Shown: positions 44,070 through 53,705 of the stretch, one piece after another
Numbering within the stretch: the stretch's first letter is position 1
How the letters are laid out: each line of letters opens with the position of its first letter
Assembly: GCF_003946385.1 (NCBI RefSeq)
Contig: NZ_RHOE01000001.1
Span: forward strand, 1-64,000
Length of the DNA: 64,000 nucleotides
Reading direction: 5' to 3'
Source: Loigolactobacillus zhaoyuanensis
GTDB taxonomy: Bacteria > Bacillota > Bacilli > Lactobacillales > Lactobacillaceae
Notes under the pieces: generated by a model
What the model was told of the DNA's origin: nothing
What the model saw: the letters and a program-made list of their open reading frames with translations, nothing else
The model's database searches: none
Translations under genes and position numbers: made by a program

Positions 44070-46736
44070 ATGGCCAGCGATAAACATTTATTATTAATTG
44101 ACGGCAATAGTGTCGCCTTTCGGGCTTTTTTTGCCCTACATTCACAGATCAATACTTTCATTAACCACAACGGCCTGCATACTAACGCAATTTATGCTTT
44201 TAATACCATGCTGGATGTGGTGTTAAAAACGTTCACCCCAACTCATGTTTTAGTGGCGTTTGATGCCGGTAAAACGACTTTTCGGACCGCTAAATTTAGC
44301 GATTATAAAGGTCAACGCGATAAAACCCCGAGCGAATTATCCGAGCAATTTCCGTATTTGCGCGATTTGTTAGCGGCGTACGGTATCTGCGCTTATGAAT
44401 TAGCTGACTTTGAAGCCGATGATATTATTGGAACTTTAGCTCAAAAGGCGGCCGCCGCAGGGTTTACCGTTGATATTGTGACCGGCGATCGCGATCTAAC
44501 ACAATTGGCAACTGAATCCGTGACGGTCAATGTAACCGTTAAAGGGGTCAATCAATTAGAAGCTTATACCCCAGCGCACGTGGCGGAAAAATACGAACTC
44601 ACACCGCGACAGATCATCGATATGAAAGGCTTAGCTGGTGATACTTCGGATAATTATCCAGGGGTCACTAAAGTTGGCGAAAAAACGGCGATCAAGCTGT
44701 TGAAACAATTTGATAGTGTTGAAGGTATTTACGAAAATCTGGATCAGTTGAAGCCTAGTAAAATGAAGGAACATTTAGAAGCGGATCGGGAGCAGGCTTT
44801 TTTGAGCAAAGATCTGGCTACGATTCGTCAAGACGCGCCATTAACGATCGATTTAACCGATTTGGTTTATCAAGGTCTTGATGTGCCAGCTTTACGCGAT
44901 TTTTATCAGGAAATGGACTTCAATGCTTTTTTGAGTAAATTAGCTGATCCGGAAACGGAACAGGCCCGCGCCGCAATTGAATTTCAGGAATTGACTGCCG
45001 CGTCAGTGCCAGCAGTATTAGCTGGTTTCACCGGTCCAGTGGCTTTTTATTTAGAAATGTTGGACACTAATTACCACACCGCACCATTTGCTGGTTTCGT
45101 AATCGGGCAACAGGGGCAATGGTACGTCAGCACCGACGTTAAACTATTGCAGTTGCCACAATTTAAAGCCTTTTTGGCTGATCCACAACAGCCTAAGTTA
45201 GTTTTTGATGCTAAGCGAACTTATGTCGGGCTTAACCGGTTAGAAATTCCGTTGGCCGGCATTCAATTCGATCTGTTATTAGTTTCATACCTGTTGAATC
45301 CTAACGATAGTGGCAATGATCTAGGCAAAATTGCCCAGTTACATCAGTATCGTGAGGTTGCCACCGATGAAGAAGTTTACGGTAAAGGGGCCAAACGGGC
45401 GTTGCCAGAAGATCCGCAAGTTTTGTATCAACATTTGGCGCAAAAAGCATTGGCGATCGAACAACTCCAACCACAGCTTGATCAGCAATTAGAAGCAAAC
45501 GAACAAGATGGCTTGTTTAAGGAAATGGAACTACCGCTGGCCATTGTTTTAGCGCAAATGGAAATTGCGGGTATTCGTGTGGATCAAGCACGCTTGAACG
45601 TGCTACGCAAGGACTTTGCCCAACGAATCGAAACACTGACCAAAAAAATCTATGCCGAAGCTGAAGAAGAATTCAACATTAATTCTTCCAAACAACTGGG
45701 TGTGATCTTATTTGAAAAGATGAATTTACCGGTGATCAAAAAAACAAAAACCGGCTACTCAACTGCAGTCGGCGTGTTGGAACAATTGAAGCAAATTGCG
45801 CCGATCGCCAGTGATGTCTTGGATTATCGCGGTTTAACTAAATTACAATCCACCTACATTGATGGCCTGTTAAAAGTGATCGACCCCGATGATGGCAAGA
45901 TCCACACCACTTATTTACAGACATTAACGGCGACTGGGCGTTTATCATCGATCGACCCTAATTTGCAAAATATTCCCGTCCGCGATGAAGATGGCCGCCA
46001 GATTCGGCAAGCTTTTGTGCCTAAGACAGAAGGTTGGCAAATTTTTGCGGCTGATTATTCGCAAATCGAATTACGCGTGTTGGCGCATATTTCCCACGAT
46101 GCTAATTTGCAGGCGGCCTTCACGGAGGGTGCCGATATTCACGCCAGCACCGCCATGCGGATCTTTGATTTAAAGGACGCCAGTGAAGTGACGCCGAATA
46201 TGCGTCGCCAAGCTAAAGCGGTCAATTTCGGGATCGTTTACGGCATCAGTGACTACGGCTTATCGCAGAACTTGGGCATCACGCGCCAGCAAGCGAAAAC
46301 GTACATTGATAATTATTTCCGGGAATATCCTAATGTCAAGCAGTATATGGCCGATATTGTGACTTCAGCGCAAAAATATGGCTACGTCGAAACCTTGTTC
46401 CATCGGCGGCGTTATTTACCAGATATTCATTCGAAGAACTTTAATTTGCGCTCATTTGCTGAGCGGACGGCAATGAATACGCCGATCCAAGGTAGTGCAG
46501 CCGACATTATCAAGGTGGCAATGTTGAATATGCAAAAAGCATTGCGTGATCAGTATTTACAAGCTACTATGTTACTGCAGGTCCATGATGAACTCATTTT
46601 TGAAGCACCGGCAAGTGAAATTGCCACTTTGGAACAATTAGTGCCACAAGTGATGGATGCAGCTGTTAAGTTGGAAGTACCGATGAAGGTTGGCTACGGT
46701 AGTGGACCAACTTGGTATGACGTTAAAAAAGGTTAG
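44070..46736 (+). CDS. polA: DNA polymerase I
   Basis: The 888-residue protein has an N-terminal 5' nuclease domain (LLLIDGNSVAFRAFFAL, GDRDLTQLA, GDTSDNYPGVTKVGEKTA), a middle 3'-5' exonuclease-like domain and a C-terminal polymerase with DYSQIELRVLAH (motif A), RRQAKAVNFGIVYGISDYGL (motif B) and LQVHDELIFEAP (motif C). The exonuclease DxE motif is not seen at the expected place (FYLEMLDTN), so proofreading is probably lost, as in Bacillus PolI. ATG 44070 follows GAGGGAGC. It heads the polA-mutM-coaE group. Confidence 0.95.
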   Translation: MASDKHLLLIDGNSVAFRAFFALHSQINTFINHNGLHTNAIYAFNTMLDVVLKTFTPTHVLVAFDAGKTTFRTAKFSDYKGQRDKTPSELSEQFPYLRDLLAAYGICAYELADFEADDIIGTLAQKAAAAGFTVDIVTGDRDLTQLATESVTVNVTVKGVNQLEAYTPAHVAEKYELTPRQIIDMKGLAGDTSDNYPGVTKVGEKTAIKLLKQFDSVEGIYENLDQLKPSKMKEHLEADREQAFLSKDLATIRQDAPLTIDLTDLVYQGLDVPALRDFYQEMDFNAFLSKLADPETEQARAAIEFQELTAASVPAVLAGFTGPVAFYLEMLDTNYHTAPFAGFVIGQQGQWYVSTDVKLLQLPQFKAFLADPQQPKLVFDAKRTYVGLNRLEIPLAGIQFDLLLVSYLLNPNDSGNDLGKIAQLHQYREVATDEEVYGKGAKRALPEDPQVLYQHLAQKALAIEQLQPQLDQQLEANEQDGLFKEMELPLAIVLAQMEIAGIRVDQARLNVLRKDFAQRIETLTKKIYAEAEEEFNINSSKQLGVILFEKMNLPVIKKTKTGYSTAVGVLEQLKQIAPIASDVLDYRGLTKLQSTYIDGLLKVIDPDDGKIHTTYLQTLTATGRLSSIDPNLQNIPVRDEDGRQIRQAFVPKTEGWQIFAADYSQIELRVLAHISHDANLQAAFTEGADIHASTAMRIFDLKDASEVTPNMRRQAKAVNFGIVYGISDYGLSQNLGITRQQAKTYIDNYFREYPNVKQYMADIVTSAQKYGYVETLFHRRRYLPDIHSKNFNLRSFAERTAMNTPIQGSAADIIKVAMLNMQKALRDQYLQATMLLQVHDELIFEAPASEIATLEQLVPQVMDAAVKLEVPMKVGYGSGPTWYDVKKG

Positions 46737-46744
46737 GTGAACAA

Positions 46745-47593
46745 ATGCCAGAATTACCAGAAGTTGAAACCGTTCGCCAAGGATTGCGCGGTTTAATTTT
46801 AAATAAAACCATTGCCAACGTTGAAGTTCGTTGGGGTAAGATCATTAACGGTGACAGCGCCAAATTTACCAATGATCTAGTTGGTGAAACTTTTAAAGAA
46901 GTCGATCGGCGCGGTAAATATTTGCTATTTCGGCTCAGTGACGATTTGACGCTGGTCTCTCATTTACGGATGGAAGGCAAGTATCGGGTCACGCCGCAAG
47001 CACAGGAAGTAACCAAGCATACCCACGTCATTTTTAATTTCACCGATGGCACAGCGCTGCGTTATTTAGACACGCGTAAATTTGGTCGCATGACGTTGAT
47101 CAAAACGGGGACGGAAAATCAGGTTGGCGGCTTAAAGACGCTAGGGCCAGAGCCCACGGCCGCTGATTTTCAAGTGGCGGATTTTGCGCAGCGTTTACGG
47201 CGACACAAAAAAGCCATCAAGCCGACCTTGCTGGACCAGAATGTGGTGGCGGGTCTCGGCAATATTTACGCTGATGAAGTGTTGTGGCTGAGTGAAATTC
47301 ATCCCTTACAACCAGCTAACACATTATCGCCGGCGCAGATCCAAGTGCTACACGATAATATTATTTTAGAACTGACCAAGGCCATTCAGGCTAAGGGCAC
47401 CACTATTCGCAGTTATACTGATGCATACGGGGCAACGGGCGGCTTTCAATTGTCGCTCCACGTGTATGGTCGTGAAGGTGAACCTTGTGAGCGGTGTGGG
47501 GTGACGATCGAGAAAATCAAAGTCGCCCAACGCGGCACTCATTTTTGCCCGCATTGTCAAATTTTACCCGGCAGTCAGGTTAGTGCTTCATGA
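46745..47593 (+). CDS. mutM: Formamidopyrimidine-DNA glycosylase (Fpg)
   Basis: The 282-residue repair enzyme starts PELPEVETVRQGL, with proline 2 as the nucleophile, and has the HLRMEGKY segment. It ends in a Cys4 zinc finger (CERCGVTIEKIKVAQRGTHFCPHC, positions about 247-270). It removes 8-oxoguanine and formamidopyrimidines. It starts eight bases after polA and overlaps coaE by four bases. Confidence 0.97.
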   Translation: MPELPEVETVRQGLRGLILNKTIANVEVRWGKIINGDSAKFTNDLVGETFKEVDRRGKYLLFRLSDDLTLVSHLRMEGKYRVTPQAQEVTKHTHVIFNFTDGTALRYLDTRKFGRMTLIKTGTENQVGGLKTLGPEPTAADFQVADFAQRLRRHKKAIKPTLLDQNVVAGLGNIYADEVLWLSEIHPLQPANTLSPAQIQVLHDNIILELTKAIQAKGTTIRSYTDAYGATGGFQLSLHVYGREGEPCERCGVTIEKIKVAQRGTHFCPHCQILPGSQVSAS

Positions 47594-48192
47594 CGCTGGT
47601 GTTAGGCTTAACGGGCGGTATCGCCAGTGGCAAGTCAACCGTCAGTCGGTGGTTCGGTGAGTACGGTTATCCGATCATCGATGCCGATGTGATCGCGCGC
47701 CAGGTGGTAGCACCGGGCACTAGCGGCTTACGTCAATTGACCGCCTTATTTACGCCGGCTATTTTAACGGCTGACGGTGCGCTGGATCGTAAAAAGCTTG
47801 GTGCGATCGTCTTCGCTGATCGGCGCCAGTTAGCCCAATTAACGGCGATCACCGGCCCGTTGATCCGCCAAGAAATGACGCGGCAGTTAGTTGAGTTGAA
47901 GCGCAGCGCCCCTGGCTTGATCGTATTGGATGTGCCTTTATTATTTGAAGCCCATTATCAGCAAATCGCTGATTTAACGATGGTGGTCTATGTTGACGCA
48001 CCTACTGAATTACAGCGGCTCATGCAGCGTGATCAGTTAAATGAGACGGCTGCTAAACAGCGCATGGCTAGTCAATGGCCGTTAGTCGCAAAGCGGCAGT
48101 TAGCGGATATCGTGATCGATAACACACAGTCACTTGCCGCGACCAAGCAACAAGTGGTAAAATTCTTAACACAATACGATTTACAGAAATAA
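47590..48192 (+). CDS. coaE: Dephospho-CoA kinase
   Basis: The 200-residue kinase has the P-loop GLTGGIASGKST (about residues 6-17), the DADVIARQVVAPG segment and IVLDVPLLFEAHY. It performs the last step of coenzyme A synthesis. The start codon lies in the ATGA overlap with mutM. Confidence 0.95.
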   Translation: MTLVLGLTGGIASGKSTVSRWFGEYGYPIIDADVIARQVVAPGTSGLRQLTALFTPAILTADGALDRKKLGAIVFADRRQLAQLTAITGPLIRQEMTRQLVELKRSAPGLIVLDVPLLFEAHYQQIADLTMVVYVDAPTELQRLMQRDQLNETAAKQRMASQWPLVAKRQLADIVIDNTQSLAATKQQVVKFLTQYDLQK

Positions 48193-48222
48193 GGTGAGGT
48201 ATTGTCCTGACCTTATTTCTGT
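48183..48222 (+). terminator. Perfect 13-bp hairpin overlapping the coaE stop codon
   Basis: ACAGAAATAAGGT (48183-48195) pairs perfectly with ACCTTATTTCTGT (48210-48222) around a 14-base loop. The coaE stop TAA is inside the left arm. There is no strong T run, so a role in termination or mRNA 3'-end protection is inferred. Confidence 0.55.
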
Positions 48223-48319
48223 ATGAGGTTAAGCCAGTGACAATGAATTTTGCCATATTAACTGATTAAACTGCGCTTGTCATGAATTGAATGTTATACT
48301 TTCTATAATAGAATACAGG

Positions 48320-48351
48320 TGACCCCATTGTGCTAAGGGGCAGTGGGGTCA
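48320..48351 (+). promoter_or_regulatory. Hairpin in the nrdR leader
   Basis: TGACCCCA (48320-48327) pairs with TGGGGTCA (48344-48351). It lies downstream of a TATAAT box (48304-48309) and about 50 bases before the nrdR start, so it would be in the 5' untranslated region. Confidence 0.5.
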
Positions 48352-48403
48352 ATTTAAGTCATTGTTTTGAAGTTAACTTAAGAATTGAAAAGGAGTGTCC
48401 AAC

Positions 48404-48895
48404 ATGCAATGTCCGCGCTGCCATCATAATGGTTCACGTGTCGTTGACTCACGGCCAACTGATGAAGGCCGCGTTATCCGGCGGCGACGTGAATGTGAAA
48501 ATTGTAATTTCCGCTTCACTACGTTTGAGCGAGTCGAACAAACACCATTATTGGTGATCAAGAAAAACGGGACCCGTGAGGAATTTAATCGCGAGAAGAT
48601 CTTACGTGGCCTGATTCGTTCGGCGGAAAAACGGCCAGTAACAATGGAACAAATGACCCAAATCGTGGATGAAGTGGAAAATAAAATCCGCGCGTTAGGC
48701 GAAAATGAAGTGGCTTCCCCGATGATCGGTGAGTACGTGATGACGCTATTGGCGGATGTCGATGAGATCACCTATATTCGCTTTGCCAGTGTTTACCGGC
48801 AGTTCAAAGACGTGAATGTTTTCTTGAAAGAATTAAATCAAATGGTCGATCGGGATAAGCAAGCTGAGGAAAATGATTCTGATCAGCCATCATAA
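48404..48895 (+). CDS. nrdR: Transcriptional repressor NrdR
   Basis: The 163-residue protein has a zinc ribbon ([20 protein letters not shown] and [11 protein letters not shown]) followed by an ATP-cone ([20 protein letters not shown] onward). It represses ribonucleotide reductase genes when dATP is high. The start is ATG 48404 behind AAAAGGAG. It precedes dnaB and dnaI. Confidence 0.97.
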   Translation: MQCPRCHHNGSRVVDSRPTDEGRVIRRRRECENCNFRFTTFERVEQTPLLVIKKNGTREEFNREKILRGLIRSAEKRPVTMEQMTQIVDEVENKIRALGENEVASPMIGEYVMTLLADVDEITYIRFASVYRQFKDVNVFLKELNQMVDRDKQAEENDSDQPS

Positions 48896-48917
48896 TCAGA
48901 GATAGGAGGTGTTGATG

Positions 48918-50279
48918 ATGCAAGACGCATTTTTTAAGTTAAATCCGCGGGATGGGTTTGTGGTCACCGATGCCAACTATCTTTCTGACTTCGATCGGCA
49001 AGTCTTGACCTACCTATATCAGCCATTAATGGGGACGGCGGCCTATAGTCTATATTTGTTACTTTGGACGCAGCAAACTTTGGTACAGACCGCGCAACCG
49101 CACAGTACACTACTGGCATTGCTTAATATTGATCTGCCAACGCTATATGAGAGCCGAATCCATTTAGAGGCGCTGGGTTTGATCAAAACGTACCAACAAG
49201 TGACTGCTGCTGGCCGGACATTTACCTATGAATTATATGCGCCCCAAGCGCCGAATGCGTTTTTCACTGATGACTTGCTGAGTTTATTGTTATATGAAGC
49301 CGTGGGCGAAACACGATTTGAGCAACTTAAGGCACAATTTCGTTTACATCCAGTGAAGGTAAGCGCGGATTTAGAAGAGGTCAGCTTAAGCTTTCTAGAC
49401 GTTTTTCACGTTAATTCACAATTATTATCGCAGCCGCCAGCAACGATTGCGGAAGCTAAATCAGAATTTAAAACGCCGGGGACCACCACGCAGCCACAAT
49501 TGGATGAGCGGGCCACGGCTGATTTTGATTGGCCATTTTTCAAACAACAATTACACGCTAGTTTTGTGTCGGTGCGTCAGCTAGATCACTACCATGATCA
49601 GTTGTTGACCTTGCACGCTTTGTACGGTTTAAATGAGCTAGAATTAGCGCAGTATGTCAATGAAAGTGTGGATATCACCACTAATAAGTTAGACTTACCG
49701 GCTTTAAAACGGTTAGTGGCACGCCAACCAACTAAGGTTGCACCGACTACGGCGACTGCAACAACAACCGAAACAAATGTCGCCGCGACCAAAGATTTAT
49801 CGCAAAATGACCAGCAACTGATCACAATCAGTCGTCAATTAGCGCCGATCACATTCTTGACTCAGCTGAAGCAGCAACAAGGCGGCTACGTGACTGATAG
49901 TGAGCAGCGTGTTTTGGAGCGTTTAATGAGTCGGCACGTGTTTGCGGATGCCAGTATTATCAATATTCTCAGTCACTATGTGATCAGCGTACGCAAAATG
50001 CCGACTTTGACGCAAGCTTACGTTGATGGTGTCGCTAATGGCTGGTTGCAGCACAATGTGACTACGCCGGAAGCCGCGATGCAGGAAGTGAAGTCATTTT
50101 ACCGGCAAAAGCAAGCGCTGAAACGGACTAACCGCAATAAGCAGCCGCTACGTAAAGAAACGTTACCGGATTGGGCTAAGGATGGTTATCAAGCGCCAAA
50201 ACAAAAGGTAACGGCCGAACAGCGGGCAGCGGTCCAGAAACGGTTAGCGGCCTTACAGGCGAATAAGGATGGTGAGTAG
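48918..50279 (+). CDS. dnaB: Replication initiation and membrane attachment protein DnaB
   Basis: The 453-residue protein has the DnaB/DnaD N-terminal winged-helix region (DFDRQVLTYLYQPLMGTAAYSLYLLLW) and a C-terminal DnaB_2/DnaD-like domain (ISRQLAPITFLTQLKQQQGG onward), with a basic tail. It loads the DnaC helicase with DnaI and DnaD. The start at 48918 is seven bases after GGAGGT. The next gene dnaI begins three bases after its stop. Confidence 0.92.
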   Translation: MQDAFFKLNPRDGFVVTDANYLSDFDRQVLTYLYQPLMGTAAYSLYLLLWTQQTLVQTAQPHSTLLALLNIDLPTLYESRIHLEALGLIKTYQQVTAAGRTFTYELYAPQAPNAFFTDDLLSLLLYEAVGETRFEQLKAQFRLHPVKVSADLEEVSLSFLDVFHVNSQLLSQPPATIAEAKSEFKTPGTTTQPQLDERATADFDWPFFKQQLHASFVSVRQLDHYHDQLLTLHALYGLNELELAQYVNESVDITTNKLDLPALKRLVARQPTKVAPTTATATTTETNVAATKDLSQNDQQLITISRQLAPITFLTQLKQQQGGYVTDSEQRVLERLMSRHVFADASIINILSHYVISVRKMPTLTQAYVDGVANGWLQHNVTTPEAAMQEVKSFYRQKQALKRTNRNKQPLRKETLPDWAKDGYQAPKQKVTAEQRAAVQKRLAALQANKDGE

Positions 50280-50281
50280 CG

Positions 50282-51211
50282 ATGGAAGATATGGGCAAAA
50301 ACTTACGTATTTTAATGGATAAAAAGAATTTAAACCGCCATTATGATGAATTAATGGCACAAGTTATGCGCGATCCAGCGGTACAGCAGTTCATCGCAGC
50401 TAATCGTCAGGTGATCGATCAAGCGATGATCGATCGTAGCTCAGCCAAATTATATGAATTTGTCACCGAAAACCATAAATTTCAGGCGAAGCAAGCTTCA
50501 TTAGCACCTGGTTACCAACCACGCTTGATCTTAAACCATCATTTTATCGATGTGACTTATGAACCAACGGCCGAATTAGTTGCGGCAGAGGAAGCACGGG
50601 CACTGCAATCGCGGGTACGTTCGATCAGTATGCCGAAAAATATTCGGGATGCGCGATTAAGTCAATTTTATCAAGATGATGATCGTTTTGCGGCGTTGGA
50701 TGCAGTAACGTTATTTTTAGATGATTATAAAAAAGCACCAAAGAAGTTTCATCAAGGCCTGTACTTGTACGGTAATTTTGGTGTTGGTAAAACTTATTTA
50801 CTCGGTGCTTTGGCCCATGAACTAGCGCTGCAAGGGTTTCAAACAACGCTAGTTCATTTTCCAACGCTGGCAGTTGAAATGAAAAATGCGATCGGCCAAA
50901 ATAATCTGACTCCAAAGTTAGACGCCATCAAACGGTCGCGGATCTTGATGATCGATGATATTGGCGCCGATTCGATGTCCAGTTGGATTCGGGATGACGT
51001 GCTCGGCGTTATTTTGCAATACCGAATGCAAGAAGAATTAGCGACCTTTTTCTCGTCTAATTTTTCGATGACCCAATTGGAGCACGAACATCTTAGCGTG
51101 ACCCAGCGTGGCGAACAGGAACCATTAAAGGCGAAACGGATCATGGAACGTGTTCGCTTTTTAAGCCATGAAGTTGAATTGCTAGGCAAAAATCGCCGCC
51201 AACAACCATAA
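50282..51211 (+). CDS. dnaI: Primosomal protein DnaI, helicase loader
   Basis: The 309-residue AAA+ ATPase has an N-terminal helicase-interaction region, then Walker A GNFGVGKTYLL (about residues 161-171) and Walker B ILMIDDIGADSMSSW (about 221-235). It loads the replicative helicase with DnaB. It is co-transcribed with dnaB. Confidence 0.95.
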   Translation: MEDMGKNLRILMDKKNLNRHYDELMAQVMRDPAVQQFIAANRQVIDQAMIDRSSAKLYEFVTENHKFQAKQASLAPGYQPRLILNHHFIDVTYEPTAELVAAEEARALQSRVRSISMPKNIRDARLSQFYQDDDRFAALDAVTLFLDDYKKAPKKFHQGLYLYGNFGVGKTYLLGALAHELALQGFQTTLVHFPTLAVEMKNAIGQNNLTPKLDAIKRSRILMIDDIGADSMSSWIRDDVLGVILQYRMQEELATFFSSNFSMTQLEHEHLSVTQRGEQEPLKAKRIMERVRFLSHEVELLGKNRRQQP

Positions 51212-51224
51212 TTTTTCTGGTTAG

Positions 51225-51495
51225 ACTTGAATTTACGGTGCGGGTATGTTTCAATTGAACTATTGAAGCGGAGAGATACCGTTAACTAAAGCGACTTTTT
51301 AGAGAGGCAAGGGCGCTGTAACTTGCTAAGTCGTTAGTTGACGACCACTTTCCAAAAAACTCTATGCAAAGTAGGGTCGGTTCGTTACCGTTAACAACGC
51401 TAATGAGGAAGTGTGCAAACACTTCAAAACTGGGTGGAACCGCGAAATTATCGTCCCTGAGGTCTTTTAGACTTCAGGGACTTTTTTATTTGGAT
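51225..51495 (+). promoter_or_regulatory. T-box riboswitch of thrS, probable threonine specifier ACC
   Basis: The T-box sequence GGGTGGAACCGCG lies at 51432-51444. The attenuator pairs GTCCCTGA with TTCAGGGAC (51453-51481), followed by TTTTTT. GACGACCACTTTCC places ACC (51344-51346) at the specifier position by comparison with the argS and brnQ leaders of this window. Low charged tRNA-Thr would raise thrS expression. Confidence 0.9.
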
Positions 51496-51530
51496 ACGTT
51501 CGCGGTTAATATTTTAAGGAGGCCAAATTT

Positions 51531-53525
51531 ATGGCAGAACTCAAGTTAACGTTCCCCGATGGCGCAATCAAGGAATTCGCCGCAGGAACAACTGTTGCTG
51601 ATGTGGCAAAGTCGATCAGTACAAGTCTAGGTAAGAAGGCGATCGCAGGTAAGTTCAATGGTCAATTAGTTGATTTAACTGCACCATTGACCGCTGATGG
51701 TAAGATCGAGATCGTCACTGCTAAAGACGAAGCCGGCGTACAAGTGCTATGGAACACAGCTAGCTTAGCATTAGGCGCTGCTTTACACGACTTGTTCCCC
51801 GCAATGACTTTTGGTGAACACAACGTGACTGAACATGGTTTTTACTATGATACCGATAATGATGCTAAGCCAGTCTCCGTTGATGATCTAGTTGCGATCA
51901 ATGATCATTTGGCTAAAATTGTTGCTGACGGCACTGCTATCCAGCGTGAAGTCGTTGCCAAAGCAGATGCATTAGCTAAATTTGCTAACGATCCTTATAA
52001 AACCAGCTTACTTAACGACTTGAACGCTGACGAAGTTGTTTTATATCATTTAGGCGACTTTACTGATTTTGGTGAACAAGGCGTTTTACCAAATACAAAA
52101 TTGCTGAAAGTTTCTAAATTATTGTCGGTTGCTGGTGCATACTGGCAAGGTAAATCCAGCAATAAAATGTTGCAACGGGTTTACGGCACAGCTTTCTTTA
52201 GTCAAAAGGAAATGGACGCTGATGATGCTCGTCGGCAAGAAGCCCATGACCGCGACCATCGTGTGATCGGTAACCAATTGGATCTATTCTTCGTTGATCC
52301 TAAAGTTGGTGCTGGTTTACCATACTGGATGCCTAAAGGAGCCACGATTCGCCGGACGATCGAACGCTACATTATCGATAAGGAAGTCGCTAATGGTTAT
52401 CAACATGTTTACACACCAGTTTTGATGAACTTGGATGCCTATAAGACGTCTGGCCATTGGGACCATTATCGTGAAGACATGTTCCCACCAATGGATATGG
52501 GTGAAGGCGAACAACTTGAATTACGGCCAATGAATTGTCCAAGCCATATTCAAATTTATAATCACCATATTCGCAGTTACCGTGAATTACCATTGCGGAT
52601 CGCTGAATTAGGTATGATGCATCGTTATGAAAAATCTGGGGCACTTTCTGGCTTACAGCGAGTACGAGAAATGACATTAAATGATGGTCATACTTTTGTC
52701 ACGATGGATCAAATTGAAGATGAATTTAAGGCAATTCTGAAATTAATGATTTCTGTTTATGCTGATTTTGACATCAGCGATTATTCATTCCGTTTGAGCT
52801 ACCGCGATCCAAAGAATACTGAAAAGTATTTTGATGATAATGAAATGTGGAACCGCGCGCAAACAATGCTTAAGGCAGCGATGGACGACATGGGCTTGGA
52901 TTACACTGAAGCTGAAGGCGAAGCTGCTTTCTACGGTCCTAAGTTAGATGTCCAAACGAAGACGGCACTAGGCAACGAAGAAACCTTATCAACGATCCAA
53001 TTGGACTTCATGTTGCCAGAACGCTTCGACTTGAAGTACGTCGGTAGCGATGGTGAAGAACATCGGCCCGTTATGATCCATCGTGGGTTAGTTTCAACTA
53101 TGGAACGTTTCACGGCTTATTTGACTGAAATGTATAAAGGGGCTTTCCCAACTTGGTTAGCACCCATCCAAGCCGTAATTATCCCAGTTAAAAACGAATT
53201 GCATTTAGATTACGCTAACCAGATCAAACAACGGATGGTTGCTGCTGGTCTACGGGTCGAAATCGATGATCGTAATGAAAAAATGGGCTATAAGATCCGT
53301 GAAGCCCAAACTCAGAAAATTCCGTATACCTTAGTGCTTGGTGACGAAGAAATGAGTCACGCCAGCATTTCTGTTCGTCATTATGGCGAGGACAAAGGTG
53401 TTGCGCAAGACGCTAATATCTATATTGACGCCATGAGCGCCGAAGTGGGTAACTACAGTCGTACTGGTAAATTAAAGGGTGCTGGCGCGAATGTGACCCA
53501 ACAGCTTGACAAAGAAAAAAAATAA
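51531..53525 (+). CDS. thrS: Threonyl-tRNA synthetase with a degenerate editing domain
   Basis: The 664-residue class II synthetase has a TGS domain (1-60), the N2 editing/SAD region (about 65-240), a catalytic core and an anticodon-binding domain. The core keeps the zinc residues (MNCPSH, NDGHTF, MIHRG) and [12 protein letters not shown]. In the N2 domain the HxxxH of canonical enzymes is L79 and A83 ([11 protein letters not shown]), and the Cys and His of the CRGPHVPN motif are G181 and V185 ([10 protein letters not shown]). Charging should work; Ser-tRNA-Thr editing should not. ATG 51531 follows AAGGAGG. A T-box controls it. Confidence 0.95.
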   Translation: MAELKLTFPDGAIKEFAAGTTVADVAKSISTSLGKKAIAGKFNGQLVDLTAPLTADGKIEIVTAKDEAGVQVLWNTASLALGAALHDLFPAMTFGEHNVTEHGFYYDTDNDAKPVSVDDLVAINDHLAKIVADGTAIQREVVAKADALAKFANDPYKTSLLNDLNADEVVLYHLGDFTDFGEQGVLPNTKLLKVSKLLSVAGAYWQGKSSNKMLQRVYGTAFFSQKEMDADDARRQEAHDRDHRVIGNQLDLFFVDPKVGAGLPYWMPKGATIRRTIERYIIDKEVANGYQHVYTPVLMNLDAYKTSGHWDHYREDMFPPMDMGEGEQLELRPMNCPSHIQIYNHHIRSYRELPLRIAELGMMHRYEKSGALSGLQRVREMTLNDGHTFVTMDQIEDEFKAILKLMISVYADFDISDYSFRLSYRDPKNTEKYFDDNEMWNRAQTMLKAAMDDMGLDYTEAEGEAAFYGPKLDVQTKTALGNEETLSTIQLDFMLPERFDLKYVGSDGEEHRPVMIHRGLVSTMERFTAYLTEMYKGAFPTWLAPIQAVIIPVKNELHLDYANQIKQRMVAAGLRVEIDDRNEKMGYKIREAQTQKIPYTLVLGDEEMSHASISVRHYGEDKGVAQDANIYIDAMSAEVGNYSRTGKLKGAGANVTQQLDKEKK

Positions 53526-53534
53526 TCGTATAAT
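53506..53534 (+). promoter_or_regulatory. Consensus SigA promoter of infC-rpmI-rplT
   Basis: TTGACA (53506-53511) and TATAAT (53529-53534) are both exact consensus boxes with a 17-base spacer. The promoter overlaps the thrS 3' end. Confidence 0.93.
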
Positions 53535-53539
53535 TTAGC

Positions 53540-53669
53540 CTATTGAGAATTAAAGCAGAAGCAGCCCGCTTCTCGCCTAAGCTGACATTCGTCTCTGGGC
53601 AGATATTGAACGGATCAAACCAGATGACTGGTTTGTGGCGGGGTCTGCGGAAGCGGACTCCGTTTTTTT
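53540..53669 (+). promoter_or_regulatory. L20-type leader with attenuator upstream of infC
   Basis: The leader from about 53540 contains a GAAGC..GCTTC-like stem, a short AAACCAG/CTGGTTT stem, and a terminator of ten continuous pairs (53639-53648 with 53653-53662, loop GGAA) followed by TTTTTTT. This matches the architecture of Firmicute infC leaders, where ribosomal protein L20 binds and represses the operon. Confidence 0.82.
53639..53669 (+). terminator. Attenuator terminator of the infC leader
   Basis: CGGGGTCTGC pairs with GCGGACTCCG through a GGAA loop and is followed by seven T residues. Confidence 0.85.
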
Positions 53670-53705
53670 CTGCATTTTTCTCGAAATTTTTGGAGGTGAA
53701 TAGCC

